The translations under genes and the position numbers were made by a program. Under the pieces are notes generated by a model that ran no database searches, had not been told where the DNA came from, and saw only the letters and a list, made by a program, of their open reading frames with translations. This document shows positions 33,389 to 44,203 of a stretch of 64,000 nucleotides of DNA, one piece after another. Source of the stretch: Cryptomeria japonica (taxonomy: Eukaryota > Streptophyta > Pinopsida > Cupressales > Cupressaceae); the NCBI RefSeq assembly GCF_030272615.1, contig NC_081409.1, forward strand, positions 873,012,626 through 873,076,625. The letters are read 5' to 3'. Positions within the stretch are counted from its first letter, which is position 1; the number at the start of each line of letters is the position of its first letter.

Positions 33389-34143
33389 ATATGGTGTCCT
33401 AAAGGGTCATATGGTGTTCTATGACCACTTAGGACACTATTTAGTGTCGTTATAGGTCATATGGTGTGCTAAGGTATAATATAGTGTCATATGACCCCTT
33501 AGGACACCATATGACCATTTAGATGTTGTTGTGGGTCATATTGTGTTCAAAGGGTCATATTGTGTCCTAGTTTCAATATCTCTTCCTCTCCCTCCCCCCT
33601 CCTTCTTCTCTCCCTCTCTCCCTCTCCCTCTCTCTCTCCCTCTCTCTCTCTCCCTCTCTCTCTCTCCCCTTCTCCCTTCCTCCATACACCATCCCTCTCT
33701 CTCTCACTCTCTCCCCTTCTCCCTTCCTCCATACCCCATCCCTCTTTCTCTTCTTTTCTCCCTTCCTCTTTCTCTTCTTCTATAATTCCTATAGTCACAA
33801 TGGAGAATAGTCATATGGTGTCCTGTGACCCCTTAAGACACCATATGACCCCTTAAGACACCATACGACCCATAACAACACCATATGGTGTCCTAGGGGT
33901 CATAGGATGCCATATGTCCCATCGGGACACCAATGACCCATAATAACACCATATGGTGTTCTAAAGGGTCCTATGGTGTTCTATGACCCCTTAGGACACC
34001 ATTTGGTGTTGTTATAGGTCCTATGATGTGATAAGGGATAATATAGTGTCATATGACTCCTTAGGACATCCTATGACCCCTTATATGTTGTTAGGTTTCA
34101 TATTGTGTTATAAGGGTCATATTGTGTCCTGGATTCGATATCT
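33389..34143. repeat. Palindrome-rich ATATGACCCCTTAGGACACC repeat (copy 2)
   Basis: Counterpart of 8199-8943, again with two larger tandem units and a CT-rich insert at 33588-33785. Confidence 0.75.
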
Positions 34144-34162
34144 CTCCTCTCCCCTCCCCCTC

Positions 34163-34203
<41 letters not shown>

Positions 34204-34663
34204 TATTCCATACCACCTCCCTCTCTCTCTCACTCTCTCCCCTTCTCCCTTCCTCCATACCCTATCTCTCTTTCTCTTCTTCTCTCCCTCCTGCTTTCTC
34301 TTCTTCTATAATTCCTATAGTCACAATCAAGATTAGTCATATAGTGTCTTGTGTCCTCTCTCTCTCTCTCTCTCTCTCTCCTTCCCTCCTCTCTCCCTCC
34401 ACCCTACTCTCCCTCTCCCTTCCTCCATACCCTTTCTTCTCTACCACCCTTGTCTCTCTCTCTCTCTCCCTCTCCCTCTCTCCCTCTCTCTACCTTCCCT
34501 CCCCTTTCTTCTCTCTCTCTCCCTCTCCCTCTTTCCCTCTCTCTCTCCCTCTCCCCCTCTCCCTCCTCTCCTCTCTCCCTCCACCTTACTCTCCCTCTCC
34601 ATTCCTCCATACCCCTTCTCCTCTCCCACCCTTCCCCCTCTTCTCTCCCTCTCCCACCCTCCC

Positions 34664-34696
<33 letters not shown>

Positions 34697-35133
34697 TTGT
34701 ATCTCTCTATCTCTCTCCCTCTCCCTCCCTCCTCCCCTCTCTCTCTCCCTCTCTCCCTCTCCCTCCTTCCCTCCTCTCCCCCTCCACCCTACTCTCCCTC
34801 TCCCTTCCTCCATACCCCTTCTTCTCTCCAACTCTCCTCCCTCTTCTTTCCCTCTCTCCCTCCGTCTCCCTATCTCCCTCTCTCTACCTTCCCTCCCCCC
34901 TCTGTTTCTCTCCCTCTCCCTCCTTCCCTCTCTCTCCCTCTCCCCCTCCCCCTCCTTCCCCTCCTCTCTCCCTCGACCCTACTCTCCCTCTCCCTTCCTC
35001 CATACCCCTTCTTCTCTCCCACCCTGCCCCCCTCTTCTCTCCCTCTCTCCCTCTCTCCCTCTCTCCCTCCCTCTACCTCTCTCCCTCTCTCTACCTTCCC
35101 TCCCCCCATCTCTCTCCCTCTCTCTCCCTCTCC

Positions 35134-35167
<34 letters not shown>

Positions 35168-35171
35168 TCCC

Positions 35172-35226
<55 letters not shown>

Positions 35227-35372
35227 TCCCCCTCCCCCCTCCCTCCCCCCTCTCCTCTCCCTCCCTCCTCCCTACTCTCCCTCTCCCTCTCCCTTCCTGC
35301 ATACCACTTCTTCTCTCCCCACCATCCCTCCTTCCCTTCTGCCCCCCCTCCTCTCTCCATCCCCCTACTCTA

Positions 35373-35453
<81 letters not shown>

Positions 35454-35478
35454 TCCCTCCCCCTCCCTCCCTACCTTT
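34144..35478. repeat. Long (CT)n / polypyrimidine tract (copy 2)
   Basis: Pyrimidine tract interrupted near 34300-34355. Array lengths differ locally from copy 1, as expected for microsatellite slippage. Confidence 0.95.
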
Positions 35479-35775
35479 TCATTCACATCTTTTCTACTAC
35501 CAATAGCGCATACGGGGTACTGAAACTATTAGTTCACTGCCCTTCCATTACTTTTTTAAGGCAAAGGAGCTGTACACAATACTTATTACTTGTAAGCACG
35601 TACGAGGTACTGAGCCCATTATTCGCTACCCTATGATAACATTTTTTAGGCTTAGGAGAGTGTACGTGCTTCATATTAGTCCAGAATGGGATAAAAGAAT
35701 ACTGTTGGGCTTGACAACATTATATGGACTAACAGTGCATATGCAGTTATTAATGTAGCCCCGTACATGGTACAT

Positions 35776-35859
35776 AGACATAGTTTTAGCTGCCCAAGAG
35801 CCTCAACGGCCTCAAAAGAAGTTTTTGAGGTTGTTGAAGGCCCCACTGGAACTATGTCT
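35776..35859. repeat. Foldback hairpin, about 40-base arms
   Basis: Left arm AGACATAGTTTTAG...CCTCAACGGCCTC pairs with right arm GAGGTTGTTGAAGGCC...GAACTATGTCT around a short loop. Same hairpin at 10644-10728. Could be a transposon end structure or a small-RNA precursor; nothing decides. Confidence 0.6.
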
Positions 35860-36090
35860 GCACTTCTATCACTATTTTATACATAGAAGTAAGTGATTTT
35901 TTTGTTTTTACATGACTTCAAATGATTGAATTGTTGTTCTTATTAGTTTTGTCAATAGCATTGTGATTGTTTAATAGTTTGATTCCAAAAAATAGTGATA
36001 AGATGCATATTTATGTTTATTTGTTTGTTTATGAACTTTTGTTTACATATATATGTAATATGATTCTATTTAGGACAACCAATATAAACC

Positions 36091-37410
36091 ATGGGAAAGA
36101 ACAAGCGAGGAACGATGGAACAACGAGAGGCTCAAAAGGAAAGACAAAGGCAACGTATGAAGAAATTGTGTGACATAAGAACAATGGGAGAAGAAGGTAT
36201 GTCATCCTCAACATCTCAATTTGATTTACCAAATGAATATAATGCACCTAATGCAATTGAAGAAGAGAAATTTGATTTACCATATGAACCTAATGCAATT
36301 GAAGAAGATACCGCATTGAACAATCAATTAAATGATGAACATATTACACCTTCTCTACTTGATGAATTGAATTTACATAATGCACCGATGTTAACACCTC
36401 CTAGAATCATTTGTAGGAAACCAAAGTATCTAATTGACATTGATGAGAATATATTGAAGCCAATTCCCAATAAAATGAATGAATGAACTTGTAGGAGAAT
36501 TGTTAAAAGAATATGGCAAAACTATTTTGAAAACTTAAATCAAACTGCAAGATGTAAATTAATTGTTCAAATGACTAAAAAATTGAATTTTAGAGAGACA
36601 GTGAAAATTATAGGCCTAAGATCATCTGAAAGTAACAGTGAAAGAACTATTGTGAGAAATGTATTTGATGCATATCAAGCTATTGGTTCAAAATCATGTA
36701 CTAAAGATTCTAATGCTACTTGACGTGTCATTACATCAACCATAATGAGCAAGAAAATTAAAAAAGATCGTTTGATAAGAAAAACAAGTAAGTCATTAAA
36801 TGTTAGTAGAACAACCTTAAGTAAAACATTAAAGAGGCAGGAAAAAATAGAGGAACCTAACAATAATTCTCTTTGGGCATTCTCAGGTAGACTACCATGT
36901 AAAGACAAGGTTGTTGTTGATGCACAAAAAATATTAATTCAAATTTTTTAGCATGACAACATAAGAGTTTTGCCCAACCAAAGAGATGTTGTTAGAAGGT
37001 GAATTGGGTCTAAAAATCACAAGCCACATGCCAAACACTATTTGGATATCACTCAAACTAAATTTTATGAAAGATTCCTTCAAAAATTTTCTCAAATAAG
37101 AATTTCTCAAAGAGTTTTTGAAATGGCAAAACCTTTTTATATTAAGATTAATCATGTACACACCACGTGTTCTTGTAGGATTGATATTGAATTTTCCATG
37201 CATTATGATATTTTTTGTCATATTTGATATTTTTTGTCATATTTGTTCTACTTTGCACACTAACGATGTTTTGCAAGAATGTAATATACAAGCACCTCCT
37301 AAGTCGGTAAGAGAATTTATTTCAAGTGTTCTATGTAATATACATTATGGTTGCATTTTATTATAAGATGCATTGTTTGGAAGGTTCTTGTGCTATATGT
37401 GGTGTTATAT
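36091..37410 (+). pseudogene. Transposase-like relic, unidentified family
   Basis: ATG at 36091 opens MGKNKRGTMEQREAQKERQ, a very basic N-terminus, then an acidic Asn-rich region. One frame continues to 37228 despite stops at 36484, 36721, 36949, 37000 and 37226. It contains a possible helix-turn-helix (SLNVSRTTLSKTLKR), LPNQRDVVRR, KPHAKHYLDITQTKFYERF and a Cys-bearing patch (KPFYIKINHVHTTCSCR). A 19-bp tandem duplication at 37207-37244 shifts the frame; afterwards APPKSVREFISSVLC and CLEGSCAICG are legible. The Cys-rich tail recalls transposon proteins of non-flowering plants, from memory only. The catalytic triad was not identified. The satellite at 37416 cuts off the rest. Confidence 0.45.
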
Positions 37411-37415
37411 GTGGT

Positions 37416-39635
37416 GGGATGCATGACAGGAGCATGCCTAGCATAAAACTACCCACCTGGATGCACTCGTGACATTGGTTTATGCACAAGACGAACTGAA
37501 TCAATTCTAGACAATCTTGCAAATTTTCATTGCATGCAACTAACAGTTTTTGAAGCAAGCAAAAAAATGCTACCAATTGAAAATGGCTCTGAGTCGTCAA
37601 AAACTGAGATAGGCCATTATAGAGGAGTCTGATGTGACCCCACAGGTTCAAACAGATTGACCAAACGTGTCTTGGATTTGAAGAAATAGACCATCAAATT
37701 TTGACAATTTTTTGGACTCAGGGCACTTGAGAGATCGCACCGCTATCATATGACTCTCGACGTTCTGAAGCTTTGGGATGCATGAAAGGGGAATGCCTAG
37801 TGTAAACATTCCCACTCAGACGTGCTCACAATGTCAGTTTGTGCACACGACAAACCGAATCAATTCTAGCCAATCTTGCAACTTTTCATTGCATGCAATT
37901 GACGGTTGTTGCAGCAGGCGAAAAATGCTACCAATTGAAAATGGCTCCAAGTCATCGAAAACCTAGATAGGCCATTGTAGATGAGCCTCACGGGACCCCA
38001 TGGGTTTAAACAGATCGACCATATGTATCCTGGATTTGAAGAAATAGTCCATCAAATTTTGATAATTTTTTGGACTCATGGAACTTGAGAGATCGCATCA
38101 GTACGGTATGACTCTCGATGTTTCGGTGCTTTGGGATGCATGACAAGGGCATGCCTACGCGCTCGCAATGTCGATTTGTGCACATGACGAACCGAATCAA
38201 TTCTAGCCAATCTGGCAACTTTGCATTGCATGCAACTGACGATTTTTGCAGCAGGCAAAAAAATTATACCAATTGAAAATGACTCAGACTCATAAAAAAC
38301 TGAGATAGGCCATTGTAAAGGATCCTCACATGACCCCACAGGTTCAAATGGATCGACCTTATGTGTCCTGGATTTGAAGAAACAGTCTGTCAAATTTTGA
38401 CAATTTTTTGGACTCAAGGCTCTTTAGAGATCACCCCGGTATGATATGACTCTTGACATTCCGATGCTTTGGGATGCACAATAGGGGAATTCCTAGCATA
38501 AACCTACCCACACAAACACACTCGTGATGTTGGTTTGTGCACACAATGAACTGAATCAATTCTAGCCAATCTAGAAACTTTGCGTTGAATGCAACTGATG
38601 GTTTTTGCAGTAGGCGAAAAATTGCTACCAATTGAAAATGGCTCCAAATCGTCAAAAACTGAGATATACCATTGTAAAGGAACCTCACATGACCCCATAG
38701 GTTCAAACGGATCGACCATATGTGTCCTGGATTTGAAGAAACAATCCGTCAAAATTTGACAATTTTTTGGACTCAGGGCACTTGAGAGATCGCCCTGGTA
38801 CGGTATAACTCTCAACATTCTGGCACTTTGGGATGCATGATAGGGGCATTCCTAGTGTAAACCTTCCCACATAGATGTGCTCACAACATCGGTTTATGCA
38901 CATGACGAACTAAATTAATTCTAGCCAATATGGCAACTTTGCATTGCATGCAACTGATGGTTTTTGCAGTAGGAGAAAAAATGCTACCAATTGAAAATGG
39001 CTCCGACTCATCAAAAACTAAGATAGGCCATTGTAGAGGAGCATCACGTGACCCCACAGGTTCAAACGGATTGACCATATGTGTCTTGGATTTGAAGAAA
39101 CAGTTCATCAAATTTTGATAATTTTTTGGACTCAGGGCACTTGAGAGATTGCACCGGTACTATATGGCTCTCGATGTTCCAGCAATTTGGGATGCATGAC
39201 AAGGGAATGCCTAGCATAAACCTACCCACCCAAACATGATCGTGACATTGGTTTGTACACACAACGAACCAAATCAATTCTAGCCAATCTTGCAACTTTG
39301 TATTGCATGCAAGTGATGGTTTTTGTAGCAGGCAAAAAATGCTACCAATTGAAAATGGCTCCAACTCCTAAAAAAATGAGACAGGCCATTGTAGAGGAGC
39401 CTCACACAATGCCAAGGGTTCAAATAGATTGACCATATGGATCCTGGATTTGAAGAAATAGTTTATCAAATTTTGACATTTTTTTGGACTCAGGGCACTT
39501 GAGAGATCACACCGGTATGGTATGACTCTTGACATTCTGGCGCTTTGGGATGCATGACAGGGGCATGCCTAGCATAAACCTAGCCATCTAGATGTGCTTG
39601 TGACATCAGTTTATGCACACAATGAACAAAATTTG
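37416..39635. repeat. 359-bp tandem satellite, about 6.2 copies
   Basis: Units begin GGGATGCATGA at 37416, 37775, 38133, 38471, 38830, 39189 and 39547, so spacing is 359, 358, 338, 359, 359 and 358. The 338-bp unit lacks about 20 bp near 38155. Each unit holds conserved blocks such as CTACCAATTGAAAATGGCTC and TTTTTTGGACTCAGGG. Short open frames inside repeat with the unit and are not genes. Confidence 0.95.
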
Positions 39636-40146
39636 ACCATTGCAAGTGTGAGGGTTCTCTCGCACCAAACACATATTGTTGTTTATATTCATATTGTTGA
39701 TTACATATGCAAATATTTATTTAAATTTATAAAAGGGCAGCCACCAAATACAACGAATACATAATAATGAACTGAATACAAGGAGTTTGGTAGGGTTAAT
39801 TCAACATTTTAAATTTTTTATCAAATCATATTCCACGATTGCAATGTTTTATATCATATGTTTTTGTTGTTTATATTCATATTATTGATTACATATGCAA
39901 ACATTCATTTAAATTTATAAAAGGAAAACCTCAAAATACAATGAATACAAAATAATGAACTCAGTACACATTTATTGGATCAAATATCGATATTTATATA
40001 TATATATATAAAAGGCATGTCTGCCAAGTCAATACAAGTATTACAAAAATGTGGCATATGCCATGTCCAAATCGATATACAATAAAAATGTAGAATATAT
40101 CTACATGTATTGGTCATTCTATGACCAAAACTAACACTATATGATC
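39636..40146. repeat. AT-rich interval with a direct duplication
   Basis: About 105-115 bp at 39673-39785 recur at 39865-39970 (GTTGTTTATATTCATATT ... AATGAACT). A short (TA)n lies near 40000. No gene. Confidence 0.6.
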
Positions 40147-42805
40147 CTAAACTTGTGGTGGATCATCAAAATCAAGCCTCTTCGATGCAGTACGCGACTC
40201 TGTAGATGGCTGCAAAACCATAATTCAAAAGCCAAGTTAGAATTCTTTTGTAGAAAATAGTTCACAATTAACAACATAACTATGCATTTAACTTTAATTA
40301 TGTTGCAATTGAAATGTAGATTACCTCATCGGCTGATCTAGGAGATAATGTCTTCACTCTCCTCTCCTTGTCACTCTTAGGAGTTTTCTTGAAGACATAC
40401 TTAAATGGATCCACGTTATGGCCGTATCTGGAACGGGTCTATTGTAGATTAAATGTACAATTAATACAATGTACTAACATAAATATACCAAAAGCACTTA
40501 AAGGCTATAATATAGAGAACAATGACGTGCATGTGCCTGAGATGCTTCTCCAATGGACTGAGGATGTCTCACCATTGATGTAGAAACTGTCGCTATTACC
40601 TATACAAAAAATGTTCAAAGATTAAATACAATTAATATAATGATAAGTATTGAAGGTTTAAAAAAATTAATTTTACATATCAAACAAAAGTGTACCAGAT
40701 CCTGAGATGCTTCTCCAGTGCATGAAGGAGGGTTTGCCATTGATGAAATAGGTATTGATATTTCTTATATGAAAAAATTATAAGGTTATAATATATCACA
40801 AGTTCACATGTACGCGTGCATATAATCATGAAATCAAGAAAACAAAGTAGAGATACATACCTCCACCCTCTCTTGATCCACGGGTGAATCAGGTGCATTC
40901 AACAAATCCACATAGCTCAATGGTTGTTGTACATGTAAAATAGACAAAAAACACTTATCAATCTACAAACCCCAACTAATACTCGATTTCAACATTTTTA
41001 AACAATTGTACAACTAAAAAGGTGTTCAATTACCTTCTTCTCACATTTTGGCGTCTTCGAGGAATTCTTTTTCTTAGGACGAGCCCTAGACGTGGAGGGG
41101 GGTACCGTAAAAAAACAAAATTAACATGAGATATTAGTATAGATAATAAATTAAACATAATTTTAAAAATCTAAAATGAAATAACTTGCATATTCCATCA
41201 AAACAATACATAAAAAGGGTTGTACAAAATATGATACCGTATAGCCTTGTAGGGCAAAATCGACTACTGAGAGCGTGATGTCATCAATCTGGGACATTTC
41301 ATCCCCTGTCAACACCTACAAACCAAAAATTGGACCAAGGATTAAAGATAGTTAGTATATCTTGTATTTTTTTGAATTCAGAGTGTACTATTCTATTTTA
41401 ACATGTTACAAAATTTATACCTTAGGCATCAAAGTTGCAGCTATAGTAACTGGGGGAGGAGTATGGGATACCATTGCTACATCCTGAAATGCATATTATT
41501 TGCCTCAATTTAACTCAATGTATAAATGAAAATTCATTTATGTAATTACAAATTTAAAGTGACTGATAAATGAAATGCTATGAATTCAAATCAACACACT
41601 TGTGTCTCTCGCTCATGGGCAAACACCATGTCCATCAACTCATCTGTCAGCATGAAATCTTTAGTCATGTGGGCCTGACATCTACTCCCATAAATCATGC
41701 ACAGATGAGATGAGGATCCATCTGCACTGGTTGCATCATCTATTCCCGAGCATATCCCCGAGCAACTGACACACATATGTTGGATGGGCTCTCTGTCGCC
41801 ACCTAATGGCTCATCATCCAATACAATAGGGTGTGCTAATGATGTCCCATGCTAGATGATGGAACCAATCAACGTTGTGGCAGCCTGAAGAGTCTGTAGC
41901 TCCATCCACTTTTTCAGCTCTACTGGGACAACTTGATGCACCTTGGGTTTGGGTGCTAGGGGGTGGCGACTCTCCGTAGGTAATCGCTTACAGGCTCCAG
42001 GTCTATCTTGGGTAGAGCCACCACCTCTACCATGGAACTCTCTCATGTCAAAATAGTTTGGGTGCACATTGAGCACAAACTCACAATATACTTTTCGCAA
42101 AAAATATAATGGCACCTCATAATTATTACAAGGTGGATCATCAAAGACCATTCACCACCTCTGTCAAAAAATATTCTTTATCTGCACATTGTTACACCAA
42201 TGTATGGGTAACCTCTTTGCATTAAGAGGTAATGACTGACTAGTTTTGGGATCAACGAAAAGGGCACATATTTGTTGTTTAGTAATATTTTTGTTTTTTA
42301 CTCCATCGTATGATAGCCTATCGACATAGAATTGATGACACCTATCCCTAAAGCTTCCCCATTTGGTAATTTGTGTGGAAATAGCTATGGCACCACTAGC
42401 TAATGCTTCTAGGCTAGTGGCGAGGGATTGATGATGCTCAAGTTCATAAGTTTTCAATTTAACAATTAGTCTATTGATTTTAGATGTATTTTGTCCTAAC
42501 TGATTAATTAATTGCTCTTGTGTTTTGGGTGTGCAATGAAAAGGAGGAATTGGGGGTTGTTCTTGTGTGTTTTCAAGAGGTGCATTTGGTTGCTCTTGTG
42601 GGTTTTCAAGAGGTGCATTTGGTTGTTCTTGTGGGGTTTCAAGAGGTGCATTTGGTTGTTCTTGTTGTGGATTAGAAGAATCTAGTTTTTGAAAGAAAAA
42701 ATGAAAAAACCTAATCAAAATTAATGAAATTAAATTCAAAATGTAAAACAAATTGGACAAACGGGAAAGAAAGACAAAAATAAACAAAAAATAACCTTGA
42801 TCCAT
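40147..42805 (-). pseudogene. Ten-exon unknown gene relic with GT-AG introns
   Basis: Proposed exons: 42805-42796, 42681-41600, 41483-41421, 41315-41238, about 41105-41034, about 40925-40861, 40763-40696, 40599-40527, 40438-40325, 40209-40147. Most borders are GT-AG; exons 5 and 6 lack a clean acceptor. The protein starts MDQD, then three repeats of QEQPNAPLE, an Ile/Leu-rich region, a long exon 2, a basic patch (RARPKKKNSSK) and ends SKRLDFDDPPQV. Two in-frame stops in exon 2 (42164 TGA, 41852 TAG) make it a pseudogene. Exons 7 and 8 resemble each other (GEASQ). No family recognised. It may be the second gene of the putative transposon or a captured host gene. Confidence 0.5.
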
Positions 42806-42943
42806 AGGTTGGAGGACAAATCTACACCACGTTCACGGTTTAGGAGAGGAAATGAAAAAAAACAAAGTAAAAACGCGTTATTCATGGGTAAATGAGACCC
42901 TTTTTTTAACAGGCACTGTGTATGCGGTTATATTTAGATTATT

Positions 42944-43048
42944 AGCGTGTACACGCTCATTTTCCTATGAGTAGCGTGTATGCACTCATTTTCCTAAGCG
43001 TAGCGCGTACGTGCTCATTTTCCTAAAAGCAGCGCGTATGCACTACCT
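42944..43048. repeat. 29-bp palindromic tandem repeat (3.6 copies)
   Basis: Units at 42944, 42973, 43002 and 43031, each with a core such as GCGTGTACACGC or GCGCGTACGTGC followed by TCATTTTCCTA. Similar cores occur near 10440-10545 and 35560-35670. Likely protein-binding subterminal repeats if the transposon is real. Confidence 0.75.
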
Positions 43049-43184
43049 TCTCTAGGCTCGGGAAGAAGAAACCTAAGTGCATACGTGGGAATTTCAAATT
43101 TTAGAACTGCATACGTGCTTCTTGTTTTTCCATTTTTTTTTGGGTGGTGTCCACTTTTCTGACCACCATCTTTGTGCACATACC

Positions 43185-43297
43185 CACAATTTTACTCATC
43201 TTCTGTGGTAACGAACCTTCTAGAGAATTCCATGAAAGGTTGAGGTAGAATTGCAGGTTTTTGAGGCTGGCAATTACTTCATGAGGCATGCTCCCCC
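43185..43297 (-). pseudogene. Leucine-rich-repeat receptor kinase gene scrap
   Basis: About 36 codons reading MPHEVIASLKNLQF, YLNLSWNSLEGSLPQ, KMSKIV. This matches the LRR consensus LxxLxxLNLSxNxLxGxIP near the end of plant LRR receptor-like kinase ectodomains. Flanks on both sides are not LRR-coding. A gene fragment carried or left by an element. The remaining bases to 43406 hold nothing recognisable. Confidence 0.65.
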
Positions 43298-43406
43298 ATA
43301 GAGTACAAACTTATGCTCATACTCATGGTAAAGTACAAAGAAGTATTGAAAAAATTTCATCGAATTATTAAAGAGGCAAGAAAAATTAATCCCCTCGGGA
43401 CTTAAG

Positions 43407-43967
43407 TGTTGGGATCCAAGAACATTGAGAGCGGGGGGGGGGGGGGGGGGGGGGTGAATCAGTGTTCTGCCGGTATGAACAATTTTTATCCTTTTAAACC
43501 ATACACATATAAACCGGTAAACAGATAAACATATAACAATAAGAAAATAAACTATCCACATAAATAACACACAAAATTTATATGTGGAAAACCTCATAGA
43601 GGAAAAACCATGGTGGGATTTGTGACTCACAATATCAGTTCACTGGCCATATGAAAAGATATTACATATAATAGGGGCCTGCACATGCAGGAAGGCACAC
43701 TGCCTAGAGCATACTACTCATCACTAAAGAGCCTTACTGACTACAAGCTTTCTGGTAAAGTAAATTATTGAAAATGAACTCAAGAATGTATTTGCTATGC
43801 CAGATAGAGTTTCAGTTCTGGCTTTGCTTTGTACCAGTTCATAAACCCTGAACTACTACCGGTATCTCTTCTCCTCCAAGAATAATTTTCCAAGCTATCT
43901 ATAGATCATTGCATGATATAACATTCACATACAACAAAATGAATCCAATGAGTGTCAATTGCCAACA
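43407..43967 (-). repeat. Family 2 3' LTR (561 bp)
   Basis: TGTTGGGATCC to CCAACA on the plus strand. Has a 22-base G run at 43433-43454 inside the U5 inverted repeat, and the conserved GGAAAAACCATGGTGGGAT block. Confidence 0.85.
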
Positions 43968-44203
43968 ATATCCCCCTTTGGCATTGATGGCAACACTCAT
44001 GTGAAAAATGGATTCCCTGCCGATATTCTCCCCCTGAGCATTACATTCCATTTGATATACTAATATCCTTCCCATGTGCTTTTATATGGTATTCTCTGAT
44101 ATTTTTCACATATATGCATACTCCCCCTTTGACATTAATGCCAAAGACCAGTGAAGGAATTGAAAGAATTTCAGAACAAAAGAATAAATGAATACTATTA
44201 GTT
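43968..44203 (-). other. Family 2 3' noncoding region with three polypurine boxes
   Basis: ATATCCCCCTTTGG at 43968, TTCTCCCCCTGAG near 44028 and ACTCCCCCTTTGA near 44120. The box sequences match family 1; the order of spacings differs. Confidence 0.65.

Larger units (their letters stand above)
29755..35973. repeat. 6.2-kb duplicated block, copy 2
   Basis: Collinear with 4546-10841. Here the left edge lies inside an otherwise continuous LTR and the right edge continues into the transposase-like relic at 36091, so this is likely closer to the source arrangement. Confidence 0.85.
35500..43130. mobile_element. Putative degenerate DNA transposon
   Basis: Proposed from three things: a plus-strand transposase-like relic (36091-37410), a converging multi-exon minus-strand gene relic (40147-42805), and GTAC-centred palindromic motifs clustered at both ends (35505-35670 and 42910-43115). 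Subterminal repeats and two genes are a pattern of En/Spm-like elements, but I found no clear terminal inverted repeat or target duplication, so ends are approximate. Confidence 0.35.

Noticed and set aside
34122-35636. 500-codon Ser-Leu-Pro open frame in copy 2
   Set aside because: Same microsatellite artefact; its length differs from copy 1 in a frame-independent way.
37361-39364. Series of similar 60-110 codon ORFs on the minus strand
   Set aside because: They repeat with the 359-bp satellite and are broken differently in each unit.
37416-39635. CRISPR-like array
   Set aside because: Units are head-to-tail and similar throughout, without unique spacers, in plant nuclear DNA.
40147-42805. 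Functional host gene
   Set aside because: Two in-frame stops in the main exon and two missing acceptors; treated as a relic.
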